Of a stretch of DNA of 64,000 bases, positions 34,169 to 43,163 are shown one piece after another. Each line of letters begins with the position of its first letter. Position 1 is the stretch's first letter. The stretch comes from Paracoccus methylovorus (GTDB lineage Bacteria > Pseudomonadota > Alphaproteobacteria > Rhodobacterales > Rhodobacteraceae). A program made the position numbers and the translations under genes. The notes beneath the pieces were generated by a model. That model did not search any database and was not told where the DNA came from. It saw nothing but the letters and a program-made list of their open reading frames with translations. The DNA lies in contig NZ_CP070371.1 of NCBI RefSeq assembly GCF_016919705.1, forward strand, positions 1,207,501 through 1,271,500, written 5' to 3'.

Positions 34169-36815
34169 AACCCTGGGTGCCGCGTCAGTCGTCTATATCG
34201 CCTTGATGTTCCTGCTGGCCCATGCCGCCGACCGCGCCGCGGCTGCCGGCCGCTGGCGCTGGATGAACAGGCCGGTGATCTATACGCTGTCGCTGTCGGT
34301 CTATTGCTCGGCCTGGACCTTTTACGGCGCGGTCGGCTACGCCACCCGTTCGGGGTTGGAGTTCCTGACGATCTATCTTGGGCCCGGCATCGTGTTTTCC
34401 GGTGCGTGGTGGGGGCTCAGGCGTCTGGTCCGGGTGGCGCGGCTGCATCGCGTGACCTCGATCGCAGACTTGATTTCCAGCCGCTTCGGCAAATCGGTCG
34501 GGCTGGCGGCACTGGTGACGCTGATCGGCGTGCTGGCCTCGACCCCCTATATCGCCCTGCAACTTCAATCGGTCTCGATGGCGCTTTCGGCATTCGCCAC
34601 CAGCGGACATCCGTTGCCGGCCAATGTCGCGCTTTGGGTGGCGGTGGGGCTCGCCGCCTTCGCCATCCTGTTCGGCACCCGCAATCTGGCTGCGAACGAG
34701 CGTCATCACGGCGTCGTCATGGCGATTGCGGTCGAGGCGGTGATCAAGCTCGCGGCCTTTGTGGCCGTCGGCGCCTATGTGCTTTGGGGCATCGCCGACG
34801 GGCCCTCGGACGTGCTGGCACGCATAGATCGCATGGCCGTTTCCGCCGGGGGCGAGGGCTGGCAGATCCGGCCGGAACGGTGGTTCACGCTGATCGCCCT
34901 GTCGGGGGCCGCGGTCATGGTGCTGCCGCGCATGTTCCATGTCCTTGTGGTCGAGGCCAGCGACGAGGATCGCCTGCGGCAGGCCGGCTGGGCCTTTCCC
35001 GCCTATCTTGCGGCGATGTCCTTTCTGGTCCTGCCCATTGCCGTGGTCGGCATGGATTTGCTGCCCAAGGGATCGAACCCCGACCTTTACGTGCTGGCCC
35101 TGCCGCTGTCGCAGGGGCGCGATACGCTGGCGGCCTTGGTGTTTCTGGGTGGCTTTTCATCGGCCATGTCGATGGTCGTGGTCAGCGCCATCGCCCTGTC
35201 GACGATGATGGCGAACCACTGGCTGGTGCCGCTGTGGCTCTGGCTGCGCCAGACAGCCCTGTCCGAGCCCGCCAGCACGCGCGAGGACCTGGGCAGCCTG
35301 ATGCTGAACGCACGGCGGCTGGCCATTGTCGCGGTGATCGGCGCGGGTTGGCTTTATCATCGCATGACCGGAGGCACCACGGCACTGGCCGCCATGGGCA
35401 CGGTCGCCTTTTCCGGCATGGCGCAGGTGCTGCCGGCAATGATCGCAGGGCTGATCTGGCGCGGCGCGACCCGACGCGGCGCCATTGCCGGCATCGTCGC
35501 GGGAGCGCTGATCTGGGGCCGGATGATCTTTCTGCCTTCGCTGGGGCTGGCCTCGACCCCCGCATTCCCGGCAGGGATTGACCCTTTCGCGGGGGCGGTG
35601 CTGCTGGCGCTATCGGTGAACCTGCTGTTGCTGACGCTGATCTCGCTTGCCGATTTTCCCAACCCGACCGAGCGGTTGCAAGCCCTGTCCTTTGTCCACA
35701 CCATCGCGCCGGACGCAGCCGCCGGGGAAACCGTCCCCGTAGTGCAGGCCGAGGCGCTGCTGTCGCTGGCCGGGCGGATCTGGGGCAATGAACATGCGCT
35801 GGAAGTCTTTCGCAAGGCCGCGGAGGCACAGGGCAAATCCGGTTATCTTCCCGACCTGACACCGCGGTTTCTGGTCGATTTCGAACGCCATCTGGCCGGC
35901 ACGGCAGGTGCGGCGGCAGCGGCCGCGCTGATGGCGCGGGTCGGCGGGCGCGGCAGCGTCACCGTAGCCGATCTGATGGAGGTCGCCGGCGAAGCCAGCC
36001 GCGCGCTCGAGGACAACCGGCGGCTGGAGCTTACTTCGGAAAAGCTGGCAAGAACCGCTGCCATGCTTCGGGAAAGCAACGAAAAGCTGACGGCGTTCTC
36101 GGCACAAAAGGATGCATTCCTGGGCCAGATCAGCCATGAGTTGCGCACGCCCATGACATCGATCCGCGCCTTTTCCGAGATCATGATGGAGCCCGAGCTG
36201 TCCGCAGAGGACCGCGCCCGCTTCGCCGGCATCATCAATGACGAGGCCGGGCGCATGACACGTCTGCTGGACGACCTGCTGGATATCTCTGTCCTTGAAG
36301 CAGGGCGGGCCCAACTCAAGCCCGGCGTCGTCAACCTGCACGACTTGATCGATCGCGCACTCGTTGCCGCCGGGGCTCGCGCCGCAGGGCGCGACTTCGC
36401 CATCCGCCGCAATCCTGTCGCCGAACATCTGCCGGTCATCACCGATACGGACCGGCTGTTGCAGGTGCTGATAAACGTCATCTCGAACGCCCGGAAATAC
36501 TGCGATGCCCCCGAGCCGGTGATCCGCATCGACACCCGCCGCAACCAGAAAGGCTGGACCGAGATCGACATTCACGACAACGGCTCGGGCATCGCCCCCG
36601 AAAACCGTTCGCTGATCTTCGAGAAATTTGCCCGGCTGGAGGACCCGTCCCGTGCCGGGGGCGCCGGGCTGGGGCTGGCGATCTGCAAGGAAATCATGGG
36701 CTTTCTTGGCGGCTCGATCATCTATCTGCCGGGTCAGGGCGGTGCCTGTTTTCGAATTGCGCTGCCGCAGCGCCCACCCCGTCGCATGGAAAATGCCGAA
36801 AAAGCGATGGGTTAA
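34158..36815 (+). CDS. Sodium/solute-symporter domain fused to histidine kinase (CbrA/CrbS-like)
   Basis: 885 residues. The first 480 or so form an SSS-type transporter domain with about 13 helices (SLSVYCSAWTFYGAVGYATRSG, LYLGPGIVFS-like segments, VVSAIALSTMMANHW). A linker follows, then the HisKA box FLGQISHELRTPMTSIRAFSEIM and the ATPase motifs LINVISNARKYC, DNGSGIAPENR and GGAGLGLAI. In CbrA and CrbS this architecture couples solute sensing to control of carbon use, including acetyl-CoA synthetase. Its start lies inside the preceding small gene with GGAGG upstream. The CheY-like protein in the same operon is the expected phosphate acceptor. Confidence 0.92.
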   Translation: MTPETLGAASVVYIALMFLLAHAADRAAAAGRWRWMNRPVIYTLSLSVYCSAWTFYGAVGYATRSGLEFLTIYLGPGIVFSGAWWGLRRLVRVARLHRVTSIADLISSRFGKSVGLAALVTLIGVLASTPYIALQLQSVSMALSAFATSGHPLPANVALWVAVGLAAFAILFGTRNLAANERHHGVVMAIAVEAVIKLAAFVAVGAYVLWGIADGPSDVLARIDRMAVSAGGEGWQIRPERWFTLIALSGAAVMVLPRMFHVLVVEASDEDRLRQAGWAFPAYLAAMSFLVLPIAVVGMDLLPKGSNPDLYVLALPLSQGRDTLAALVFLGGFSSAMSMVVVSAIALSTMMANHWLVPLWLWLRQTALSEPASTREDLGSLMLNARRLAIVAVIGAGWLYHRMTGGTTALAAMGTVAFSGMAQVLPAMIAGLIWRGATRRGAIAGIVAGALIWGRMIFLPSLGLASTPAFPAGIDPFAGAVLLALSVNLLLLTLISLADFPNPTERLQALSFVHTIAPDAAAGETVPVVQAEALLSLAGRIWGNEHALEVFRKAAEAQGKSGYLPDLTPRFLVDFERHLAGTAGAAAAAALMARVGGRGSVTVADLMEVAGEASRALEDNRRLELTSEKLARTAAMLRESNEKLTAFSAQKDAFLGQISHELRTPMTSIRAFSEIMMEPELSAEDRARFAGIINDEAGRMTRLLDDLLDISVLEAGRAQLKPGVVNLHDLIDRALVAAGARAAGRDFAIRRNPVAEHLPVITDTDRLLQVLINVISNARKYCDAPEPVIRIDTRRNQKGWTEIDIHDNGSGIAPENRSLIFEKFARLEDPSRAGGAGLGLAICKEIMGFLGGSIIYLPGQGGACFRIALPQRPPRRMENAEKAMG

Positions 36816-36874
36816 ACCTTTTCGCAACCAGTCCATGCAATCTTGCACCAAAGACAGCATAGATTCGGTCCGGG

Positions 36875-38056
36875 ATGGAAAGCGCAACAAGGCAACAATC
36901 TGGTGACCCGGGACAGGCCGGGGTGGAACGGGGCGGGTCCGCGACGCGGGCATCCGCCCAAGTGCTGCGCCGCTGGATCGAGCAGCAGGGCAAAACGCGC
37001 ACGCCGGCAGGACCTCCTGCACAGCAGGTCCCCGAATTCCGGCTGGAACGCGCCGCCGCTACCGCACTGGCCCGCGCGGCCGAGAAACAACAGCGTTTGC
37101 CCGTCTTTGTCGAAAAGGTGGAACTGGCGGACATGACCTTGGCCGAACTGCCCGAACTCTTGCCCGAGCGTGCCTTGCTCGCTGTGGTCGAGGGGCGCCG
37201 TGACGCGCTGGGGGTAGTTGCGATCTGTCCCAATCTGCTGGCTGCACTGATCGAAATGCAGGCGATCGGGCGCGTAACCTCTCGTCCCGCGCAACCGCGC
37301 AAGCCGACGCGGACGGATGCCGTGATCTCGGCCGACTTCGTGAACGCCCTGTTGGCCGAACTCGGTCGGGAATGCGCGACCCGCAACGATTGCCCCGATT
37401 TCCCCGCCTTTTGCTATGCAACCTATATGGACGATCCGCGCCCGCTGGCCCTGATGCTGGAGGATGGGAAGATGACGCGCCTCAGCTTGCACTTCCGCAT
37501 TGGCGCCGGCGGGCAACGCGACGGCCATCTGATGATCGCTCTGCCTGCCGAAATCAGCCCCGGCGTGGAATTGACGCAGCCAGGCAAAGGAAACCCGCCG
37601 CCATTACCGGCAATTCAACCTGCACCTGCCATGCATCCCCCAACTGCCACATCGCTTGCCGAAGAGGTGCAACAGGCGCCGATCCAGTTGCTGGGCATTC
37701 TGTGCCGTCGGCGGCTCAGCCTGCATCACTTGCGCAACCTGACCCCCGGATCGCTGCTACCCCTGCCCCAGAACGTGCTTGACGACGCCAGGGTGGAAAC
37801 GGCGCGCGGCCAGATTCTTGCACATGGTCGTTTGGGCGAAAAAGACGGATTTCACGCAGTTCGCCTGCGCAATATCGGCCAGGGCGCAGTGCCCGACGAA
37901 ACAACCGAAATTCCGTGCGCCCGTCAGAAGGACAGTGTCGGTGCGTCGCCAGACAAAGAATCCTCTTCGCTGGAACCCAAGTTACCGCTTACGGATATCG
38001 ACCGCCCCGATGCCTTTCGCGCAACCAAAGCCGCAGCGGCAGCCACGACCGGCTGA
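36875..38056 (+). CDS. FliM/FliN-like protein with C-terminal SpoA domain
   Basis: 393 residues. Residues about 95-160 resemble the middle domain of FliM (LLAVVEGRRDALGVVAICPNLLAALIEMQAIG, then PTRTDAVISADFVNALLAEL). Residues about 268-335 resemble a SpoA/FliN domain (EVQQAPIQLLGILCRRRLSLHHLRNLTPGSLLPL). The last 55 residues are a polar, low-complexity tail. FliM and FliN form the rotor switch of flagella and related injectisomes. No other flagellar or secretion gene is in the window. The start has only a weak ribosome site. It could be part of a dispersed flagellar set or have another role. Confidence 0.65.
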   Translation: MESATRQQSGDPGQAGVERGGSATRASAQVLRRWIEQQGKTRTPAGPPAQQVPEFRLERAAATALARAAEKQQRLPVFVEKVELADMTLAELPELLPERALLAVVEGRRDALGVVAICPNLLAALIEMQAIGRVTSRPAQPRKPTRTDAVISADFVNALLAELGRECATRNDCPDFPAFCYATYMDDPRPLALMLEDGKMTRLSLHFRIGAGGQRDGHLMIALPAEISPGVELTQPGKGNPPPLPAIQPAPAMHPPTATSLAEEVQQAPIQLLGILCRRRLSLHHLRNLTPGSLLPLPQNVLDDARVETARGQILAHGRLGEKDGFHAVRLRNIGQGAVPDETTEIPCARQKDSVGASPDKESSSLEPKLPLTDIDRPDAFRATKAAAAATTG

Positions 38057-38237
38057 ATATCCACAAAACCATGGCCAGACTGTCGCAATCGCACCACTTT
38101 CCAGGAAATAACCCATGCCAGTATGTCGTCAAACCGCGGAAAGCCCGGCCAAGTCCAGATTCCCCTTGAAAAACTGCCCGTCTGGACGCATGTAGCATGC
38201 GCCCGCCTCCAGCGCGGGTCACCCTACAGGAGAAAAC

Positions 38238-38456
38238 ATGGCCAAGGAAGAAATGCTCGAATTTCCCGGCGTCGTGAAGGAACTCCTGCCCAACGCGACA
38301 TTCCGGGTCGAGCTAGAGAACGGCCATGAGATTATCGCGCATATGGCAGGAAAGATGCGTAAAAATCGCATCAGAGTCCTTGCCGGCGACAAGGTTCAGG
38401 TGGAAATGAACACCTATGACCTGACGAAAGGGCGGATCAATTACCGCTTCAAGTAA
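38238..38456 (+). CDS. infA: Translation initiation factor IF-1
   Basis: 72 residues, the exact family size, all of it one OB-fold S1-like domain ([20 protein letters not shown] through GRINYRFK). IF-1 binds the A site of the 30S subunit during initiation. CAGGAGA lies six bases upstream. It heads the cluster infA-maf-rng-yacG, a common alphaproteobacterial order, and its conservation helps confirm the phylogenetic placement. Confidence 0.98.
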   Translation: MAKEEMLEFPGVVKELLPNATFRVELENGHEIIAHMAGKMRKNRIRVLAGDKVQVEMNTYDLTKGRINYRFK

Positions 38457-38481
38457 GGCCGCTGATGGAACGGGGTTCGAC

Positions 38482-39129
38482 GTGACGACACCGAATGTCA
38501 CGCTGGACGCCGCAGACGGCCTCACCCCGCCCGTTGCCGTTTCAGGCAACGACGCGCCTGCACTCATCCTCGGTTCGGCCAGCCCGCGCCGGGTAGAGCT
38601 GCTGGCCCAGATCGGAATCATTCCCGACAGGATCCTGCCAGCGGAAATCGACGAATCCCCGTTGCGCAACGAAAGCCCGCGCGACTACGTCCAGCGCATG
38701 GCGCGCGGAAAGGTCGCAGCACTCACCGGCACCGCTGAAGGCGCCATTCTTTGCGCCGATACGGTGGTGGTGGCAGGGCGCAGAATCCTCGGCAAACCCG
38801 CCGATGCCGCCGAAGCGCGGCGCTATCTGCAACTGCTCTCGGGCCGCCGCCACAGGGTTCTGACTTCGATCGCCCTGGCCCATGGCGGCCGACTGCGCGA
38901 ACGTCTGGTGGAAACCATCATTCGTTTTCGCCCCCTGACAGCCGCGCAGATCGAAAGCTACCTCACCACCGGCGAATGGCAGGGCAAGGCTGGGGGCTAT
39001 GCCATTCAGGGCCATGCGTCGGCCTTCGCAATCTGGATGCAGGGCTCTTACAGCGGCGTGGTCGGATTGCCGCTGGCCGAAACCGCCTCCCTGTTGGCCA
39101 GCATCGGAATTCAGGGGAAAGTAACATGA
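38482..39129 (+). CDS. maf: Maf-family nucleoside triphosphate pyrophosphatase
   Basis: 215 residues from GTG 38482. About 30 extra N-terminal residues precede the family start LILGSASPRRVELLAQIGI. Other motifs are ARGKVAAL, ILCADTVVVAGRRILGKP and the late GKAGGYAIQG. Maf proteins hydrolyse non-canonical or canonical nucleotides (dTTP, UTP, modified CTP) to monophosphates, limiting misincorporation. Because the true start may be later (no internal ATG before LILGS), the N-terminus is uncertain. The RNase E/G gene overlaps its stop by ATGA. Confidence 0.93.
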   Translation: MTTPNVTLDAADGLTPPVAVSGNDAPALILGSASPRRVELLAQIGIIPDRILPAEIDESPLRNESPRDYVQRMARGKVAALTGTAEGAILCADTVVVAGRRILGKPADAAEARRYLQLLSGRRHRVLTSIALAHGGRLRERLVETIIRFRPLTAAQIESYLTTGEWQGKAGGYAIQGHASAFAIWMQGSYSGVVGLPLAETASLLASIGIQGKVT

Positions 39130-40187
39130 AAGGACGTCAGATCGTCCTTGGTCAAGTCTTTGGCCGCAACGCGGCGGTCCTGATGCAGGACGGCCGTCTT
39201 GAGGATATGATCATCGATCCGCAGGGGGTAACGCCGCTTGTCCCTGGCGCAATCTGTCGCGCCAAGGTGGACCGGTTGGTCAAGGGGCAAGGGGGCGTCT
39301 TCCTGCGCCTGCCCGAAGGGGCGCGCGGCTTCCTGCGGGACCGCTCCGGCCTCCGCGAGGGCCAATCGCTGCTGGTGCAGATCAGCGGCAGTGCCGAAGA
39401 CGGCAAGGCGATTCCGGTCTCGACCCGGCTGAACTTCCGCGGCCGTCATGTCATCGTCACACCCGGAGCACCCGGCGTAAACGTCTCGCGCCGAATACGC
39501 GACAGTGGGCTGCGTGACGACCTTATCGGCTTGGGAGAATCCCTCTTGGCCGGCCGGACCGATCCACCCGGTATCGTCTTTCGCTCTGTCGCGGCGACGG
39601 CCCAGGATGACGAGATCGCAGCGGAGCTCGCGCAGGTTCTGGAACTGGCACAAGCCGTTACAAACGACAGCGAAGGCCCGCCCGAGCTGCTGCTTGATGC
39701 GCCAGAGCCCGCTGAACAGGCATGGCAGGATTGGGCCGATCCAGCGCCGGACGGTATCGAAGACGGTCCCGATGCTTTCGAGGCAACCGGCGCCGAGGCT
39801 GCGGTGCTGCAGATGCTGTCTCCGCGCGTTGATCTGGGCAGCGGAGCATGGGCCGAGATCGAGGCATTGCGGGCACTGGTTGCCATCGACGTCAATACCG
39901 GCGGCGACCATTCGCCGGCTGCGGGACTTAAGGCCAATATCGCACTGGCCCGCGACCTGCCGCGGCAATTGCGCCTGCGCGGCCTCGGCGGCCAGATCGT
40001 GGTTGATTTCGCCCCTATGCCCAAGCGCGACCGCGGCACGCTGGAACAGCTCCTGCGCGCCGCCTTCCGCTCGGAATCGGCCGAGACGGTGCTGATTAGC
40101 TGGACCGCAATGGGCCTTTACGAGATCAACCGCAAGCGCGACCGTATCCCCCTGACGCGGCTGGCACGGGCGGAGGACAAGGCATGA
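39126..40187 (+). CDS. Ribonuclease E/G family protein (short, RNase G-like)
   Basis: 353 residues, shorter than RNase G (about 490) and much shorter than RNase E. The N-terminal S1-like region is present (AAVLMQDGRLEDMIID...CRAKVDRLVKGQGGVFLRLPEGARGFL). The catalytic core keeps VAIDVNTGGDHSP and IVVDFAPMPKRDRGTLEQLL, with the metal-binding aspartates. The 5' sensor region is partly present (VNVSRRIRDS). The zinc-link and C-terminal scaffold are absent. It probably processes RNA, but the missing zinc-link suggests it is not a standard tetramer. It is coupled to maf and yacG by overlaps at both ends. Confidence 0.88.
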   Translation: MKGRQIVLGQVFGRNAAVLMQDGRLEDMIIDPQGVTPLVPGAICRAKVDRLVKGQGGVFLRLPEGARGFLRDRSGLREGQSLLVQISGSAEDGKAIPVSTRLNFRGRHVIVTPGAPGVNVSRRIRDSGLRDDLIGLGESLLAGRTDPPGIVFRSVAATAQDDEIAAELAQVLELAQAVTNDSEGPPELLLDAPEPAEQAWQDWADPAPDGIEDGPDAFEATGAEAAVLQMLSPRVDLGSGAWAEIEALRALVAIDVNTGGDHSPAAGLKANIALARDLPRQLRLRGLGGQIVVDFAPMPKRDRGTLEQLLRAAFRSESAETVLISWTAMGLYEINRKRDRIPLTRLARAEDKA

Positions 40188-40333
40188 AATGTCCGATCTG
40201 CGGCAAGCCTGCCTCAGAGCATTACCGGCCTTTCTGCTCGCGTCGCTGTGCGGATGTGGATCTGGCACACTGGCTGCGCGGCGATTACCGCATCCCCGCA
40301 GAGCCCGTCACAGATAGTGACAAGGAAGAGTGA
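40184..40333 (+). CDS. yacG: DNA gyrase inhibitor / zinc-binding protein YacG
   Basis: 49 residues. The four zinc cysteines are in CPICGK and FCSRRC, followed by the signature ADVDLAHWLRGDYRIP. YacG binds the GyrB subunit and blocks DNA binding. The ATG overlaps the stop of the RNase gene (ATGA). The tail is acidic (TDSDKEE). tRNA-Phe begins 76 bases downstream. Confidence 0.95.
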   Translation: MKCPICGKPASEHYRPFCSRRCADVDLAHWLRGDYRIPAEPVTDSDKEE

Positions 40334-40409
40334 AAATTTTGTTTTTGGCTCTGGACACCGGAAGTCCGCTGCCATAACAACGCGCCAGTCCGAAGCTAGA
40401 CGCTCCGGC

Positions 40410-40485
40410 GCCCGGATAGCTCAGTTGGTAGAGCAGCGGATTGAAAATCCGCGTGTCGGTGGTTCGAATCCGCCTCCGGGCACCA
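40410..40485 (+). tRNA. tRNA-Phe (anticodon GAA)
   Basis: 76 bases including CCA. The acceptor stem is GCCCGGA with TCCGGGC, the D arm GCTCAGTTGGTAGAGC, the anticodon stem-loop GGATTGAAAATCC and the T arm GGTTCGAATCC. It reads Phe UUC/UUU. It forms the left border of the nitrogen-scavenging island. Confidence 0.97.
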
Positions 40486-40917
40486 TTTAACTCCCAAAGA
40501 AAACAATGCCTTAAGGTATATGCCTCATTCGATTACATTGCGGAATAGCATTTGGGGACACCGGGACGTTTGGCACATCGTTGCCAAAGCAAACCCGACC
40601 GTCGGTGATCGTTCACCGCGTCTTCTAGACCGAATCTTCAAGCGAAGAACTCCTTCCATTCTGCATTGTTTATCTCGCCCATCGTTTCCGCGTGCGCTTT
40701 GCTGATCCACCAGTTCGGGAGCCCCGCCTAGCCTCGCACGGCAGGAGCGACCGCCTTTCCTGTCAACAGCGGCGCAAAGGTCGGCCAGGGCGGCAGCATA
40801 AAATCAGGCCAGCTGGATGGATGTGCGGCATGGCGTGTGCGCTTTCCACATAGCTGGCGGGTGCCATGACGCGCTGGGGTTCGTCAGGGCCAATCTCGGG
40901 CAGTTTCTGGAGGGAGA
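40486..40917. other. Gap between tRNA-Phe and the istB remnant
   Basis: About 430 bases with no gene I can support. It is presumably island edge DNA plus the downstream end of the IS21-like element. I looked for a repeat of the tRNA 3' end here and at the far side of the island and saw none. Confidence 0.3.
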
Positions 40918-41445
40918 TCAGTGCTGCTTGCGGGCTGTGCTGTTGGCGAGGCGGTAGCTCTCGCCATTCATCTCGAGGATGCCGACGTGGTGGGTCAGCC
41001 GGTCGAGCAGCGCGCCTATCAGATGCTCGGAGCCGAAGGTTTCGGTCCATTTGTCGAAGGGCCGATTGCTGGCGATCAGGGTTGATCCGCGCTCCTAGCG
41101 CCGCGAAATCAGATCGAAAAGCAACTCGGCCGGTCTTCGATAGAGGCAAGAAGCCAAATTCGTCGATGATGAGGGTCTGGTATCTAGCCATCTGCTTCTG
41201 GAAGCGCAGCAGGCTGCGGTCATCGCAGGCGTCCATCATCTCGCTGGCCAAGGCTGCTGCCTGAGTGAAGCCGACGGAAAAGCCTTTCTGACAAGCGGCC
41301 AGCCCGATTCCGAGGGCGAAATGGATCTTGCCGGCGCCGAACAGGCCAAGGGCAATGATATTTTCGTGCAGCGCAAACCATTCTCACCGGGCCAGTTCCA
41401 ACACCCGCATCTTGTTGAGCTTCGTAGGCGGCAAGACAACCGCAG
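40918..41445 (-). pseudogene. IS21-family istB ATPase, decayed
   Basis: Reading across frames restores LNKMRVLELAR, a TGA in place of the next codon, EWFALHENIIALG, LACSAPARS-like Walker A region, GLAACQKGFSVGFTQAAALASEMMDACDDRSLLRFQKQMARYQTLIIDEFGFLPLSKTG, and, after more shifts, DEWTETFGSEHLIGALLDRLTHH-like and EMNGESYRLAN-like pieces ending at a TGA at 40918. The N-terminal 80 or so residues and istA are missing. IstB is the helper ATPase for IS21 transposition, so the remnant is inactive. It lies at the left edge of the hydantoin cluster. Confidence 0.75.
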
Positions 41446-41573
41446 GGGGTGCCGTCCTCATAAAGCCCGACCAGTTGAGTGAGAAACTTGCGCCCCGCGC
41501 AGTTTCCTTTGGGATTGCGGCACAATAGATGTCAAGTAAACTGGCGAACTTGCTCCGCCGGCCGTCCCGTCAC

Positions 41574-43073
41574 CTACAGGTCTTCTCGCTCACCCGCACT
41601 ACCCGATCCACAGGGTATGCGGGAAAAGCGGCCGCCGCCCAGATGCACCCAGTCCATCCCGACCGAGGCGGCCAGATAGTCGCCCGACTCCCGCGACTCA
41701 AGTTCTCCCTGGCCGTAGCGCGACAGCACCAGCCCCCGCATCAGCGCCAGATACAGCAGAAAGCCCAGCGGGAAGCCGATCACGAAGGCATAGACCGACC
41801 ACCAGGCCGCTATGGCCCCGGCCAGAACCCAGGCGATCAGCCCGGCCGGGTTGAAGCCGCGACCATAGCGATACTGCCCCTCGGGGTCGTAAAGCGCCGG
41901 GACGTTCAGGCGGCGCCGGCGGATGACATAGTAATCCGCGACCATGATGCCGCCGATCGCCGAGAGGAAGGCGCCGTAATAGCCCAGAAAAACGAAAAGA
42001 TTGTCGAGGATCTGCCAGGGGAAGCTCAGCGTGCCGACAACACCGGCTATGACGACGGCCATCCGGTAGTTGATGACGCGCGGTGCCAGATTGACAAAGG
42101 TCAGCGCAGCCGGGATCAAGTTGGCCGAGTTGTTCGTCGACCATTGCGCCAGCACGACCAGCACCAACAGTACCAGCAGCGCAATGCCCTGCGCGTCGGC
42201 CTGGATCACTTCGACCGGGTTCCAGTTGCCGGTGGCGATGAAGGACACCGCGCCGATCCCGGCGATCATCGCTTGCGTCACCGGCAGCGCGACCAGTTGT
42301 GCCAGGAAGATCGAACGGTTGCGGCGCAGAAAGCTGCGGGTGCCGGTCTGGGTTTCGACGAACCGTGTGAGGTTTGGAATGTCGATGGCCATCGTTGACC
42401 AGAAGCTCATGTTGGCGATGAACAGCACGATCAGCGAGGCTTGTCCCTCGGCCCGGAAAGTCCAGATGTTCAGGCCCTTGGTTTGGGCGATGCCGTCCAG
42501 GGTGAAATACATCCACGCGGAAATCGCGATGATTGCCGGTGCGGCCAGCGAGGCCAGCCTTTCGACCGACTTGATGCCCAGCATGGTATTGGCGACCTGC
42601 ACGGCGGCGAAGAGCGCATACCACAGGAACCAGTTGGAAAAGCCCAGGAAGTATTCGCCGATTCCGTTCAGCGCCAACGCGCCTAGGTAGGTCTGGATGC
42701 CGAACCACATCGCCGCCACGACCCCGCGCGAGACGGCGGGCAGATGCGTGCCGTGCAATCCAAAAGGCGCGCGCAGATAGACCGCGAAGGACAGCCCGTG
42801 CTCGGTGCCGATATCGGCGGTCAGCAGCATCAGCGCGCCGATGGCCAAGTTCGCCAGCAGGATCGTCAGCGCAACCGCGCTCAGGCTGAAACCGCCCTGG
42901 ATGCCGGTTGCGCCCAGCGAATAGGTGGCGATGATGACCGCAATGCCGACCCAGATCCAGGCATAGCCCAGCATGCCGATGGGCCGCTGGTTGGCTCGGG
43001 TGGGCAGGATGCTTTCCTCGATCAGGGCGGTGCGGTCGCGCCCCGGGGCCAGCCCGTCTTGTGTCAGTGACAT
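41574..43073 (-). CDS. NCS1-family permease (hydantoin/allantoin/cytosine-type)
   Basis: 499 residues with about twelve hydrophobic segments. N-terminal NCS1 features are PTRANQRPIGMLGYAWIWVG and the helix pair GFSLSAVALTILLANLAIG. The middle has NMSFWSTMAIDIPNLTRFV and later NNSANLIPAALTFVNLAPR. AGGGAA lies 8 bases upstream of the ATG. Family members (Mhp1, PucI, FurA-type) import hydantoins, allantoin, uracil or cytosine with Na+ or H+. Placed after hyuA-hyuB and the carbamoyl hydrolase, it probably imports the ring substrate. The last residues are variable near the IS remnant, so a slight C-terminal change is possible. Confidence 0.9.
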   Translation of the reverse strand: MSLTQDGLAPGRDRTALIEESILPTRANQRPIGMLGYAWIWVGIAVIIATYSLGATGIQGGFSLSAVALTILLANLAIGALMLLTADIGTEHGLSFAVYLRAPFGLHGTHLPAVSRGVVAAMWFGIQTYLGALALNGIGEYFLGFSNWFLWYALFAAVQVANTMLGIKSVERLASLAAPAIIAISAWMYFTLDGIAQTKGLNIWTFRAEGQASLIVLFIANMSFWSTMAIDIPNLTRFVETQTGTRSFLRRNRSIFLAQLVALPVTQAMIAGIGAVSFIATGNWNPVEVIQADAQGIALLVLLVLVVLAQWSTNNSANLIPAALTFVNLAPRVINYRMAVVIAGVVGTLSFPWQILDNLFVFLGYYGAFLSAIGGIMVADYYVIRRRRLNVPALYDPEGQYRYGRGFNPAGLIAWVLAGAIAAWWSVYAFVIGFPLGFLLYLALMRGLVLSRYGQGELESRESGDYLAASVGMDWVHLGGGRFSRIPCGSGSAGEREDL

Positions 43074-43163
43074 GGTTCTGTTCCCTGTGTGTTGGTTTCA
43101 TGCGGCTGTCGTGCGGCCGTTCTTTCGCCGAAATGAAAGGGGCCGCGCGATGCGGCCCCTTGG

